A DNA stretch of 33,659 nucleotides, from positions 1 through 33,659 of the forward strand of contig JAHHIF010000076.1 of assembly GCA_019358875.1 (NCBI GenBank), given 5' to 3'. Shown here one piece after another: positions 1-7,225 of this stretch (position 1 is the stretch's first letter; every line of letters starts with the position of its first letter). This DNA is from Symplocastrum torsivum CPER-KK1 (GTDB lineage Bacteria; Cyanobacteriota; Cyanobacteriia; Cyanobacteriales; Coleofasciculaceae). Under the pieces are notes generated by a model that was not told the DNA's origin, did not search any database, and was given only the letters and a program-made list of their open reading frames with translations. The position numbers were made by a program, and so were the translations under genes.

Positions 1-37
1 ATCGTAGACGTTATTTAAAAAATAGTTAATATATAAA

Positions 38-75
38 AACAGCGTAGCGATACGGGTTATATCTGCTACGCTGTT
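38..75. repeat. 11-bp inverted repeat (hairpin) beside tnpB remnant
   Basis: AACAGCGTAGC (38-48) and GCTACGCTGTT (65-75) are perfect reverse complements around a 16-nt loop. Read on the minus strand, the stem runs straight into TTTTTATA, so it could act as a rho-independent terminator for a minus-strand transcript. On the plus strand it is followed by a TTG-repeat tract and AT-rich DNA. No gene that would use it is visible. It lies next to the truncated transposon gene and may instead belong to a repeat or a transposon junction. Confidence 0.5.
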
Positions 76-110
76 GTTGTTGTTGTTATTTAATTAATTA
101 ATAGACTTAA

Positions 111-524
111 CAAGTTGTCGTAGTAGAAAATCTTCATGTCAAGGGCATGGTTCGTAACCACAATCTAGCTAAGGCAATATCTGATGCGGGATGGGGAATG
201 TTCACCAACTTCTTGGCTTATAAGCTAGAGAAGAAAGGTGGTGTATTGGTAGAAATCGACAGATGGTTTCCCAGTTCTAAGCTCTGTTCTAACTGTTACG
301 ACCAGGTTGCGAAAATGCCTTTAGACGTAAGGACGTGGACTTGCCCTCGCTGTGGTACTCATCACGACCGGGACGGCAACGCCGCAACGAATATTAGAGC
401 GGAAGGCATCAGAATGCTAAAGACGGATGGAACGTCCGTTTCTGCTGTAGGAGGGGAAGTAAGACCAAAAGCTGGACGCAAGTCCGTCTTGAGGCATTCC
501 CTTTTGAGTACAGAAACCGCCTGA
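111..524 (+). pseudogene. tnpB: tnpB 3' remnant (IS200/IS605-family RNA-guided nuclease)
   Basis: This is the C-terminal part of an OrfB/TnpB protein. An open frame starts just after a stop at 108-110 and encodes VVVENLHVKGM, the RuvC-II segment with its catalytic Glu. It continues past the internal ATG at 147 into a four-cysteine zinc ribbon (CSNC ... CPRC) and DRDGNAATNI, the RuvC-III segment with the last catalytic Asp. A complete TnpB has roughly 350-450 residues. The N-terminal half, including the RuvC-I Asp, is absent, and the sequence before 108 is AT-rich and unrelated. No tnpA is nearby. The gene cannot encode an active nuclease, although a short protein from 147 could be made. I infer a 5'-truncated, immobile insertion-sequence end. 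Confidence 0.88.
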
Positions 525-544
525 CGCGCTCTTCGACTGGCGGT
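516..544 (+). mobile_element. Right-end subterminal hairpin of the IS200/IS605-type element
   Basis: ACCGCC (516-521) and GGCGGT (539-544) form a 6-bp stem that overlaps the tnpB stop codon. IS200/IS605 elements carry imperfect subterminal hairpins at both ends. A hairpin exactly at the tnpB 3' end, followed by TTCATGAA, fits the right end. In this family the guide RNA of TnpB is made from this 3' region. No matching left end is present in the window. Confidence 0.6.
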
Positions 545-620
545 AGTTCATGAAGGGAATAATTCATTGCAGATAAACTCTAAGTGATAATTTTTGAAAG
601 GTTTTGATAAAACTTAGGCT

Positions 621-1730
621 ATGAGTCTAAACTTTCGCTTTGCGGTAGTAAGCGACCTACACATCGGGTTGCCCCATACTATCTGGGATCATCCAACACG
701 ATTTCATTTGGTGGAAGTCAGTATTCCAGCCTTAGAGCTTATTCTGGAGCATTTGGAGCAGCAGAACATTGACTTTCTTCTGTTACCAGGAGACTTAACC
801 CAGCATGGTGAAAAGGAAAATCATGCCTGGTTAGAAAAACGGTTGAGCCAATTGCCGTTTCCGGTTTACGTCATACCGGGGAATCATGATGTCCCCAATC
901 TGCTACCAAATGAACACTTGATTGGGTTGAACGACTTTCCCTACTACTACCAAAAATATGGCTATGACAATCCAGAGCAGCTTTACTATACCTGTGAAGT
1001 GCTGCCTGGGGTACAGTTGATTGGTCTGAATTCTAATAACTTTGATGAGTCAGGTAAACAGGTAGGGTGTTTGGATGAAGCGCAAGTAGCATGGCTTGAG
1101 CAGGTGTTACCGCAGCTTAAAGATAAGTTGGTGCTGGTGATGGTGCATCACAATGTTGTGGAACATCTGCCCAACCAAAGTCGCCATCCACTGGGACGCC
1201 GCTATATGTTAGATAATGCTCCGGTGCTGCGGAAAATCCTGGCTGAGGCTGGGGTAAATTTGGTGTTTACAGGTCACTTACACGTTCAGGATGTTGCTTA
1301 TGCGGAAGGCATCTACGACATTACAACAGGTTCATTAGTCAGCTATCCTCACCCCTACCGGATATTGCAGCTACGAACGGATGAGCAAGGAAAGCGATCG
1401 CTACAAATTGAGTCTCATCGGGTTGAGTCAGTTCCAGGTTGGGAAAACTTGTCTCATAACTCACGCGAATGGATGGGCGATCGCTCTGGTCCTTTTGTGC
1501 TAAAACTCCTGACGGCTGACCCTTTAAATTTACCTGTAGCCGACGCCGAAAAACTCATTTCCCATCTACGCTACTTTTGGGCAAACATTGCGGATGGGGA
1601 TGCTCTCTTCGACTTCCCAGAATTTTCCCCAGCCGAACGCCGCTACTTCGAGGCATTTAGCGCTACTACCCAAGATGGTAAACCTGCCCTGATTGACAAC
1701 CATACAACACTGCTATTGGGCAAAGGCTAG
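621..1730 (+). CDS. Calcineurin-like metallophosphoesterase
   Basis: The 369-residue protein carries the complete metal-binding set of the calcineurin-like phosphoesterase family in order: SDLHIG near residue 12, GDLTQHGE near 58, GNHD near 87, HH in MVHHN near 176, and GHLH near 218. These ligands hold a dinuclear metal centre that hydrolyses phosphomono- or diesters. The spacing resembles CpdA/Icc-type cyclic nucleotide phosphodiesterases, but the substrate cannot be read from the sequence. A C-terminal extension of about 100 residues follows the catalytic core. There is no signal peptide, so the protein is probably cytoplasmic. A clear Shine-Dalgarno sequence is lacking before ATG 621. The gene stands alone after the transposon remnant and is followed by repeat-bearing DNA. 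Confidence 0.9.
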   Translation: MSLNFRFAVVSDLHIGLPHTIWDHPTRFHLVEVSIPALELILEHLEQQNIDFLLLPGDLTQHGEKENHAWLEKRLSQLPFPVYVIPGNHDVPNLLPNEHLIGLNDFPYYYQKYGYDNPEQLYYTCEVLPGVQLIGLNSNNFDESGKQVGCLDEAQVAWLEQVLPQLKDKLVLVMVHHNVVEHLPNQSRHPLGRRYMLDNAPVLRKILAEAGVNLVFTGHLHVQDVAYAEGIYDITTGSLVSYPHPYRILQLRTDEQGKRSLQIESHRVESVPGWENLSHNSREWMGDRSGPFVLKLLTADPLNLPVADAEKLISHLRYFWANIADGDALFDFPEFSPAERRYFEAFSATTQDGKPALIDNHTTLLLGKG

Positions 1731-1735
1731 TGAAG

Positions 1736-1771
1736 AAGGCTCCAAGGCAGAAGGCTCCAAGGCAGAAGGCT
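1736..1771. repeat. 15-bp tandem repeat carrying the AAGGCAGAAGGC motif
   Basis: AAGGCTCCAAGGCAG occurs twice in tandem (1736-1750, 1751-1765) followed by a partial third unit, directly after the phosphoesterase stop codon. The inner 12-mer AAGGCAGAAGGC is the exact reverse complement of GCCTTCTGCCTT at 9026-9037. The motif is therefore dispersed and belongs to the short tandemly repeated sequences that are common between cyanobacterial genes. Confidence 0.75.
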
Positions 1772-1932
1772 TGTACTTTTGACTTTTGGCTCTGTTGTTA
1801 ACTGTCACTTACTTCCGCCATGCTGCACTAGAAGCCTACAAAAATTACCTTACTGATTTTCCAGACAATCTAAAACTAGATTATCTAGCAGCTAAAGTGG
1901 TGAGCATCCTTTAGCAAGTAAGATGCTAAACA

Positions 1933-2067
1933 TAAATTTTCATAACTTTAACCTAGCCGTAGTCAAGCCCTGAGGTTAAAGTTGTGAGAAATTTAATGTT
2001 CGAGAATAGAGATTTCTTGCAAAAAGCTGCTCTACTGCAACACTCGAACACTAGCTGCTGGTTAGTG
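1933..2067 (+). other. Three consecutive stem-loops in a 480-bp gap; possible structured RNA or leader
   Basis: The first hairpin (1933-1954 with 1973-1995) has 22 pairs including two G-U pairs, one bulged A at 1991 and an 18-nt loop. Its core is AACTTTAACCT/AGGTTAAAGTT. The second starts one base later: TGTTCGAG (1997-2004) pairs with CTCGAACA (2043-2050), enclosing TTGCA (2017-2021)/TGCAA (2036-2040). The third, CACTAGC (2049-2055)/GTTAGTG (2061-2067), has one G-U pair and a 5-nt loop and shares two bases with the second. No coding frame explains this region. It lies about 145 bp before the start of the 107-residue membrane protein, so it could be a leader, a small RNA or a fold-back repeat. 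The orientation is assumed from the neighbouring genes. Confidence 0.5.
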
Positions 2068-2210
2068 AGACTCAACTTCTTGCATAAAAGGAAAAGAAAA
2101 GGGTGATAACTAACTACAACTAGGTAGCAAAACTCGACTTTGCAAGAGCGCTATTAGATTTGGTACGCCCAAACTCCCATAGTTTCTACTCCTAGAAAGG
2201 GTGAACCGCT

Positions 2211-2534
2211 ATGAATTCTCAAGACAATCAAGACAACGAGCTTCAGCGATGGGAACGAGAGCTTAAGGAACGAGAGCACCAAATTCGACTTCGAGAGATC
2301 GAGGCAGAAATTAATCAACCGCCACTACATCAAACCCAGAAGCATCAGCCGCCTGAGAGTTCAGTAAAACGGTGGTACGGAAAACTTCTGAGCGTTGGGA
2401 AGTTTTTAGCTGTTGTTGTTGCTGTTGTGGTTGCCTTTAAAGTGGCAGTATCACTTGCCTATGTAGTAATAGTTGGGGCAGTTGCTTGGGTTGCTTACAA
2501 AATATTTCTTGAACGCGATCGCGCCAAACGTTAA
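2211..2534 (+). CDS. Small coiled-coil membrane protein of unknown function
   Basis: This 107-residue protein has two visible parts. Residues 9-36 are strongly charged and rich in Glu/Arg with helical heptad character (LQRWERELKEREHQIRLREI), a probable coiled coil. A Pro/Gln/His linker follows, and then residues 62-100 form a Val/Ala-rich hydrophobic stretch long enough for one long or two short membrane helices, ending in a basic tail. AAAGGGTGA about 8 bases before the ATG is a good ribosome binding site. It lies 398 bp upstream of the first dynamin gene on the same strand. It could be a membrane partner of the dynamins, but that rests only on position. I do not recognise a named family. 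Confidence 0.75.
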   Translation: MNSQDNQDNELQRWERELKEREHQIRLREIEAEINQPPLHQTQKHQPPESSVKRWYGKLLSVGKFLAVVVAVVVAFKVAVSLAYVVIVGAVAWVAYKIFLERDRAKR

Positions 2535-2731
2535 TACAGGATGTAGTGTCATTGAGGGGAACAACTTAATTCCTGGCTGAGTTCAATTCTCCTGACTGTA
2601 GGTTCTGCCTTTAGTTCAATCAGTAGTAACTGTATCAAGTAGTAGGAATCAGGGAGTTTTTACTACTGGCTGCTATTTCAAGAAGTCCCTAATCAGCAAA
2701 AATTAACTGTTAGATAAACAATTCAAGAATT

Positions 2732-2753
2732 GTGACACTTCTCAAACTGTCAC
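2732..2753. promoter_or_regulatory. Dyad GTGACA-N10-TGTCAC upstream of the dynamin genes
   Basis: The perfect 6-bp arms 2732-2737 and 2748-2753 are separated by one helical turn plus spacing, the geometry of a dimeric repressor or activator site. The dyad sits about 180 bp before the first dynamin start codon. It does not match CIRCE, the NtcA GTA-N8-TAC pattern or the CRP consensus. The rest of the 2535-2932 gap shows only one weaker inverted repeat, CAGTAGTAA (2621-2629)/TTACTACTG (2660-2668). Confidence 0.3.
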
Positions 2754-2932
2754 GCTTCAATTTAGCAAAGAAACCTAATATTGCGCCTAAGCCACGTTGA
2801 ATAGCAAGCTTATCTGATAGCTAATCCCAAAACTGGCACAGGAGTAAAACCTTTTAGACGAAAACAGACAGTATCTTCGCACGTATTACTGCAAGTTTTA
2901 AGCAAAACTTAGTTAGGTTATCGGCTAAAAAT

Positions 2933-5014
2933 ATGAACTACACTCTTGAAACAGGAAGCTTCCTTAACGACCTAGACCGAGTAGCCAGAACGCGCCAGGA
3001 GATAGCTAATCATTTTAATAGAATAGTTGAAACCATTACCAAATCAGAGTTCGAGGGAGACAAGGCATCAGGAAAACTAGGTCTAGACAAAGACAGCGAA
3101 GACATCAGCATTGCTAGTCAAAATTTGCAGCAAGGTGTGTTTCGGCTTTTAGTATTAGGAGATTTAAAACGGGGAAAGAGTACTTTTCTTAATGCCCTAA
3201 TTGGGGAAAAATTATTGCCTAGTGATGTCAATCCCTGTACTGCCTTGCTAACGGTTTTACGCTATGGAGTTTCAAAGAACGTTACTGTTTACTTTAAGGA
3301 TGGAACTGAACCCGAACAGCTAGATTTTAAAAGTTTTAAGCAGCAATACACAATAGACCCTAGTGAGGCAAAAATACTAGAACAAGAGAACAAGTTAGCC
3401 TTTCCTAATATTGACTATGCGGTTGTGGAGTATCCCTTACCTTTGTTGGAAAAGGGAATTGAGATTGTTGATAGTCCAGGGCTAAATGATACGGAAGCAC
3501 GGAACGAACTTTCTCTAAGTTATATCAACAACTGCAATGCTATCTTCTTTGTGTTTAGAGCGGTGCAGCCTTGTACCCTTGAAGAGCGCCGTTATTTGGA
3601 AAATTATATAAAAGGTCGGGGTTTAAGTGTCTTCTTTATCATTAATGCCTGGGATGAAATCCGTAAAGGGCTGATTAACCCTGATGATACAGAAGAACTA
3701 GCAGAAGCTGAGGAGAAACTGCGTCAAGTTTTCCAAACTAACTTGGGTGAATATTGTCAGGTAGATGGTCATGATAATTATGATGAACGAGTTTTTGAGA
3801 TTTCCTCTCTGGAGGCTTTGCGTCAGCGGATAAAAAATCCAGAAGCTTCCCTTGAGGGAACTGGCTTTCCGGAGTTGATGGGGGCGCTTAATACCTTTTT
3901 AACTCAAGAACGCGCAGTCGCTCAATTACGGCAAGCGAGAAGTCTTGCACGGCAAACTTATAACCATGTCCATGAAGCGATCGCACGTCGCATCCCGTTG
4001 CTGGAACACGATGTTGATGAGTTGAAGCAACGAATTAGCTCAGTTGAACCAGAATTTGACAAGCTTAATGAGATTCGCGATTGCTTCCAAGATGAGATTA
4101 GAGCAGTTCGGGATAGTAAGGCAAGTGCGATCGCAGATTCTTTCCGCACTTATATTTTGAATCTCGGCAACACGTTTGAATCCGATTTCTTACGCTACCA
4201 GCCCGATATAGGCTTTCTGGATTTTCTCCAAAAGGGCAAACGAGAAGAATTTAATACTGCATTCAAGCAGGCATTTGAGCAATACCTCAATGACAAGATT
4301 ATGGCTTGGGAACTCACGGCTGAGCAACAGATGCAGGAAGCCTTCTTACAACTATCCAAAAGTGCTGCCAACTATGGTGCGGTTTATAGCCAGGTAGCCG
4401 AGTCAATGACAGAGAAGTTAATCGGAAAAAAAGTCTACGCAGGACAAACCATTGAGTTTGAAGACAATTCTCCGGGATGGACAAGTTGGGCGATGGGATT
4501 TTTCTCATTAGCATTAGGTAATGTTGCAGGTGTAGCACTTGCGGGGGCAGGGTTCGATTGGAAAAACATCCTGCTTAACTCTCTTGCTGTCATTGGAATC
4601 TGGAGCTTTTTATCAATTTTTTCGATGTCGTTGGTTGCAGCACCAGTAGGCATTCTCCTACTCGGTTTAGGAATTGGCGCTATGCAAGCGGAACAAGCTC
4701 GAAAAGAATTAATTCAGGCAACTAAAAAAGAGTTTGTAAAACATCTTCCTCAGATAGCACAAGAACAAGGGGAACCGATTCATCAAGCTGTCAAAGAGTG
4801 TTTTGATGCTTATGAGCGGGAAGTTGTGAAACGAATCAACGATGATATCAAATCTCGCAAATCTGAGTTAGATAATCTGCTCAAACAAAAGGAATCTTAC
4901 GAAATTAACCTGGAAACAGAATTAAACCGTTTAAGGAAATTGGAAACAGATGTCTTATCTGAATGCCAAAGTATCGAGACAGCGTATGAGCATTTGCTGG
5001 CATCTCCTGCCTAA
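2933..5014 (+). CDS. Bacterial dynamin-like protein (BDLP family), copy 1
   Basis: This is a membrane-remodelling GTPase of 693 residues, the length I recall for Nostoc punctiforme BDLP, which it matches along its whole length. G1 is GDLKRGKS (76-83, P-loop Lys82), G2 is PCTA (101-104), G3 is DSPG (180-183) and G4 is NAWD (238-241). Long helical neck and trunk segments follow. A hydrophobic paddle spans about 515-590 (GFFSLALGNVAGVALAGAG and the following helices), the part that inserts into lipid in BDLP. A C-terminal coiled coil spans about 640-690. BDLP folds into a hairpin and polymerises on membranes on nucleotide binding. This gene heads a tandem of three dynamin-like genes, with the next start 97 bp downstream. 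No strong Shine-Dalgarno is visible before ATG 2933. Confidence 0.95.
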   Translation: MNYTLETGSFLNDLDRVARTRQEIANHFNRIVETITKSEFEGDKASGKLGLDKDSEDISIASQNLQQGVFRLLVLGDLKRGKSTFLNALIGEKLLPSDVNPCTALLTVLRYGVSKNVTVYFKDGTEPEQLDFKSFKQQYTIDPSEAKILEQENKLAFPNIDYAVVEYPLPLLEKGIEIVDSPGLNDTEARNELSLSYINNCNAIFFVFRAVQPCTLEERRYLENYIKGRGLSVFFIINAWDEIRKGLINPDDTEELAEAEEKLRQVFQTNLGEYCQVDGHDNYDERVFEISSLEALRQRIKNPEASLEGTGFPELMGALNTFLTQERAVAQLRQARSLARQTYNHVHEAIARRIPLLEHDVDELKQRISSVEPEFDKLNEIRDCFQDEIRAVRDSKASAIADSFRTYILNLGNTFESDFLRYQPDIGFLDFLQKGKREEFNTAFKQAFEQYLNDKIMAWELTAEQQMQEAFLQLSKSAANYGAVYSQVAESMTEKLIGKKVYAGQTIEFEDNSPGWTSWAMGFFSLALGNVAGVALAGAGFDWKNILLNSLAVIGIWSFLSIFSMSLVAAPVGILLLGLGIGAMQAEQARKELIQATKKEFVKHLPQIAQEQGEPIHQAVKECFDAYEREVVKRINDDIKSRKSELDNLLKQKESYEINLETELNRLRKLETDVLSECQSIETAYEHLLASPA

Positions 5015-5111
5015 ATAGTGGAGTGGGCACCGAACACCAGAACTGAAATTAGTTGAGTCTTCTATCAGCTTTGCTCCAATCACACCAGTTATTAGCTGAA
5101 GCATAATTAAC

Positions 5112-7196
5112 ATGAGCTACAAAATTGAAACGGCAAGTTTTCTCAATGATTTAGATCGGATTGCTCAAGTGCGCTCCGAGGTAGCAAATTGCCTGGGTAG
5201 GATGGCGGAAACTTTAGAGAAAGCGGAATTAGAGGGGGACAAGAACTCTGGACGATTAGGTTTGGATACAGAGCGAGAAGATTTAACTAAAGTTGGTGAA
5301 AGCTTGCGTTCTGGGGTGTTTCGGCTTCTGGTTTTAGGTGATATGAAACGAGGAAAAAGTACGTTTCTTAATGCCTTAATTGGGGAAAACTTATTACCCA
5401 GTGATGTGAATCCCTGCACTGCCTTGCTAACGGTTTTACGTTATGGATTAGAAAAGAAAGTAACGGTTCACTTTAATGATGGCAAACCACCTAAACAACT
5501 AGATTTTAAGAGCTTTAAGCAGAATTACACAATTGACCCTGCCGAAGCAAAGAGGCTAGAGCAAGAGAAAAAGCAAGCCTTTCCTGACGTTGATTATGCT
5601 GTGGTGGAGTATCCCTTACCTTTGCTGGAAAAGGGAATTGAAATTGTTGATAGCCCAGGACTCAATGATACAGAAGCGCGAAACGAGCTATCTCTCGGTT
5701 ATATCAATAATTGCCATGCAATCCTCTTTGTTCTTAGAGCCTCACAACCTTGTACGCTTGGGGAGCGTCGCTATTTAGAAAATTATATTAAAGGTCGAGG
5801 ATTAAGTGTTTTCTTTCTGATCAATGCTTGGGATCAGGTTAGAGAAAGCCTAATTGACCCTGATGATACTGAAGAACTCGAAGAAGCTGAGGGAAAACTA
5901 CGGCGAGTTTTTAAAACTAACCTGGCTGACTATTGTCAGGTGGATGGTCATGATATTTATGATGAACGAGTTTTTGAAATTTCTGCAATTAAGGCACTGC
6001 GTCGGCGGATAAAAGATTCTTCTGCGTCTCTCGAAGACACTGGCTTTCCAGAGTTTATGGGCGCACTGAACACGTTTTTGACACAAGAGCGGGGGATTTC
6101 TGAACTGCGGCAAGCGAGAACTCTAGCACGGCAAGCCTCGACTCATGTTCATGAAGCGATCGCACGTCGTATCCCTTTACTTGAGCAGGATGCTAGCCAA
6201 TTGAAGGAAAGGATTAGCTCGGTTGAACCCGAATTCAAAAAACTGACCGAAATCCGCAATCAATTTCAAGAGGAAATCCGAAATACTCGTGATAATAAGG
6301 CGAAAGCTGTAGCTGATTCCTTCCGTTCTTATGTGTTGAACCTGGATAATACGTTTGAAGCCGATTTCTTACGCTATCAGCCTGAATTAAAGTTAATGGA
6401 TTTCCTGAACCAGGGAAAACGGGAAGCGTTCAATGAATCTCTCCAAAAGGCATTCGAGCAGTATATCAATGACAAGCTTGCCGATTGGAGTCGCGGTGCT
6501 GAGCAAGAGATGAATGCTGCCTTTTTACAGCTATCCAAGAGTGCAGCAAACTATGGGGCTTCTTATAGTCAGGTAACTGATCTGATTAATGAGAAGTTGA
6601 CAGGGAAAAAGGTACAGACTGAGGCAAATACAACGGCTGAGGAACAATCTTCAGGATGGGCGAACTGGGCGATGGGCTTGTTTTCCTTATCAACAGGTAA
6701 CATTGCTGGTGTTGCAATGGCGGGAGCAGGCTTTGACTGGAAAAGTATTTTACTTAACTATTTCACAGTAATTGGAATCAGCGGGATTGTTGTTACTGTT
6801 TTTCCGGCGGCTGTTATCCTGGGTCCAATTGGTTTAGCGTTGCTAGGTTTAGGTGTTGGTGCTTTTCAAGCTGATCAAGCTCGTAAAGAAGTCGTGAAAG
6901 CCGCAAAGAAAGAGTTGGTAAAACATCTGCCACAGGTGGCAAATGAGCAATCACACCTCGTTTATGACGCTGTAAAAGAATGTTTTGATACTTATGAACG
7001 TGAAGTAACCAAGCGAGTAGATGATGATATCCAAGCTCGCAAATCTGAGTTAGATAATCTGCTCCAGCAAAAGCAATCTTATGAAATTAATCAGGGTGCA
7101 GAATTAGAGCGTCTGAAGAAACTGGAGGCGAATATCTCTTCTGAATCTCGGAGCATAGAGACGGTGTATCAGAATTTCCTAGCAGCGGCTGCTTGA
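5112..7196 (+). CDS. Bacterial dynamin-like protein (BDLP family), copy 2
   Basis: This 694-residue paralogue of the preceding gene has GDMKRGKS (76-83), PCTA (101-104), DSPG (180-183) and NAWD (238-241), so the GTPase set is intact. The hydrophobic paddle (GWANWAMGLFSLSTGNIAGV and the helices after it) and the C-terminal coiled coil are also conserved. It is closer than copy 1 to the Nostoc punctiforme BDLP sequence as I remember it, for example in the segments ASQPCTLGERR and NAWDQVRESLIDPDD. The two copies share long identical peptide blocks and nearly identical DNA in the G domain and the C-terminal helix, which indicates local duplication. The proteins could co-assemble, as tandem dynamins do in other bacteria. 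The stop codon is 29 bp before the third GTPase, so co-transcription is likely. Confidence 0.95.
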   Translation: MSYKIETASFLNDLDRIAQVRSEVANCLGRMAETLEKAELEGDKNSGRLGLDTEREDLTKVGESLRSGVFRLLVLGDMKRGKSTFLNALIGENLLPSDVNPCTALLTVLRYGLEKKVTVHFNDGKPPKQLDFKSFKQNYTIDPAEAKRLEQEKKQAFPDVDYAVVEYPLPLLEKGIEIVDSPGLNDTEARNELSLGYINNCHAILFVLRASQPCTLGERRYLENYIKGRGLSVFFLINAWDQVRESLIDPDDTEELEEAEGKLRRVFKTNLADYCQVDGHDIYDERVFEISAIKALRRRIKDSSASLEDTGFPEFMGALNTFLTQERGISELRQARTLARQASTHVHEAIARRIPLLEQDASQLKERISSVEPEFKKLTEIRNQFQEEIRNTRDNKAKAVADSFRSYVLNLDNTFEADFLRYQPELKLMDFLNQGKREAFNESLQKAFEQYINDKLADWSRGAEQEMNAAFLQLSKSAANYGASYSQVTDLINEKLTGKKVQTEANTTAEEQSSGWANWAMGLFSLSTGNIAGVAMAGAGFDWKSILLNYFTVIGISGIVVTVFPAAVILGPIGLALLGLGVGAFQADQARKEVVKAAKKELVKHLPQVANEQSHLVYDAVKECFDTYEREVTKRVDDDIQARKSELDNLLQQKQSYEINQGAELERLKKLEANISSESRSIETVYQNFLAAAA

Positions 7197-7225
7197 ATCA
7201 AGCGGATTTAAAGAGATAGAACACT

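Noticed and set aside
1783..1914. Plus-strand frame encoding ...LEAYKNYLTDFPDNLKLDYLAAKVV...
   Set aside because: It has no ATG start or ribosome binding site and only about 43 codons. The composition looks protein-like and may be a gene remnant, but no family is recognised.
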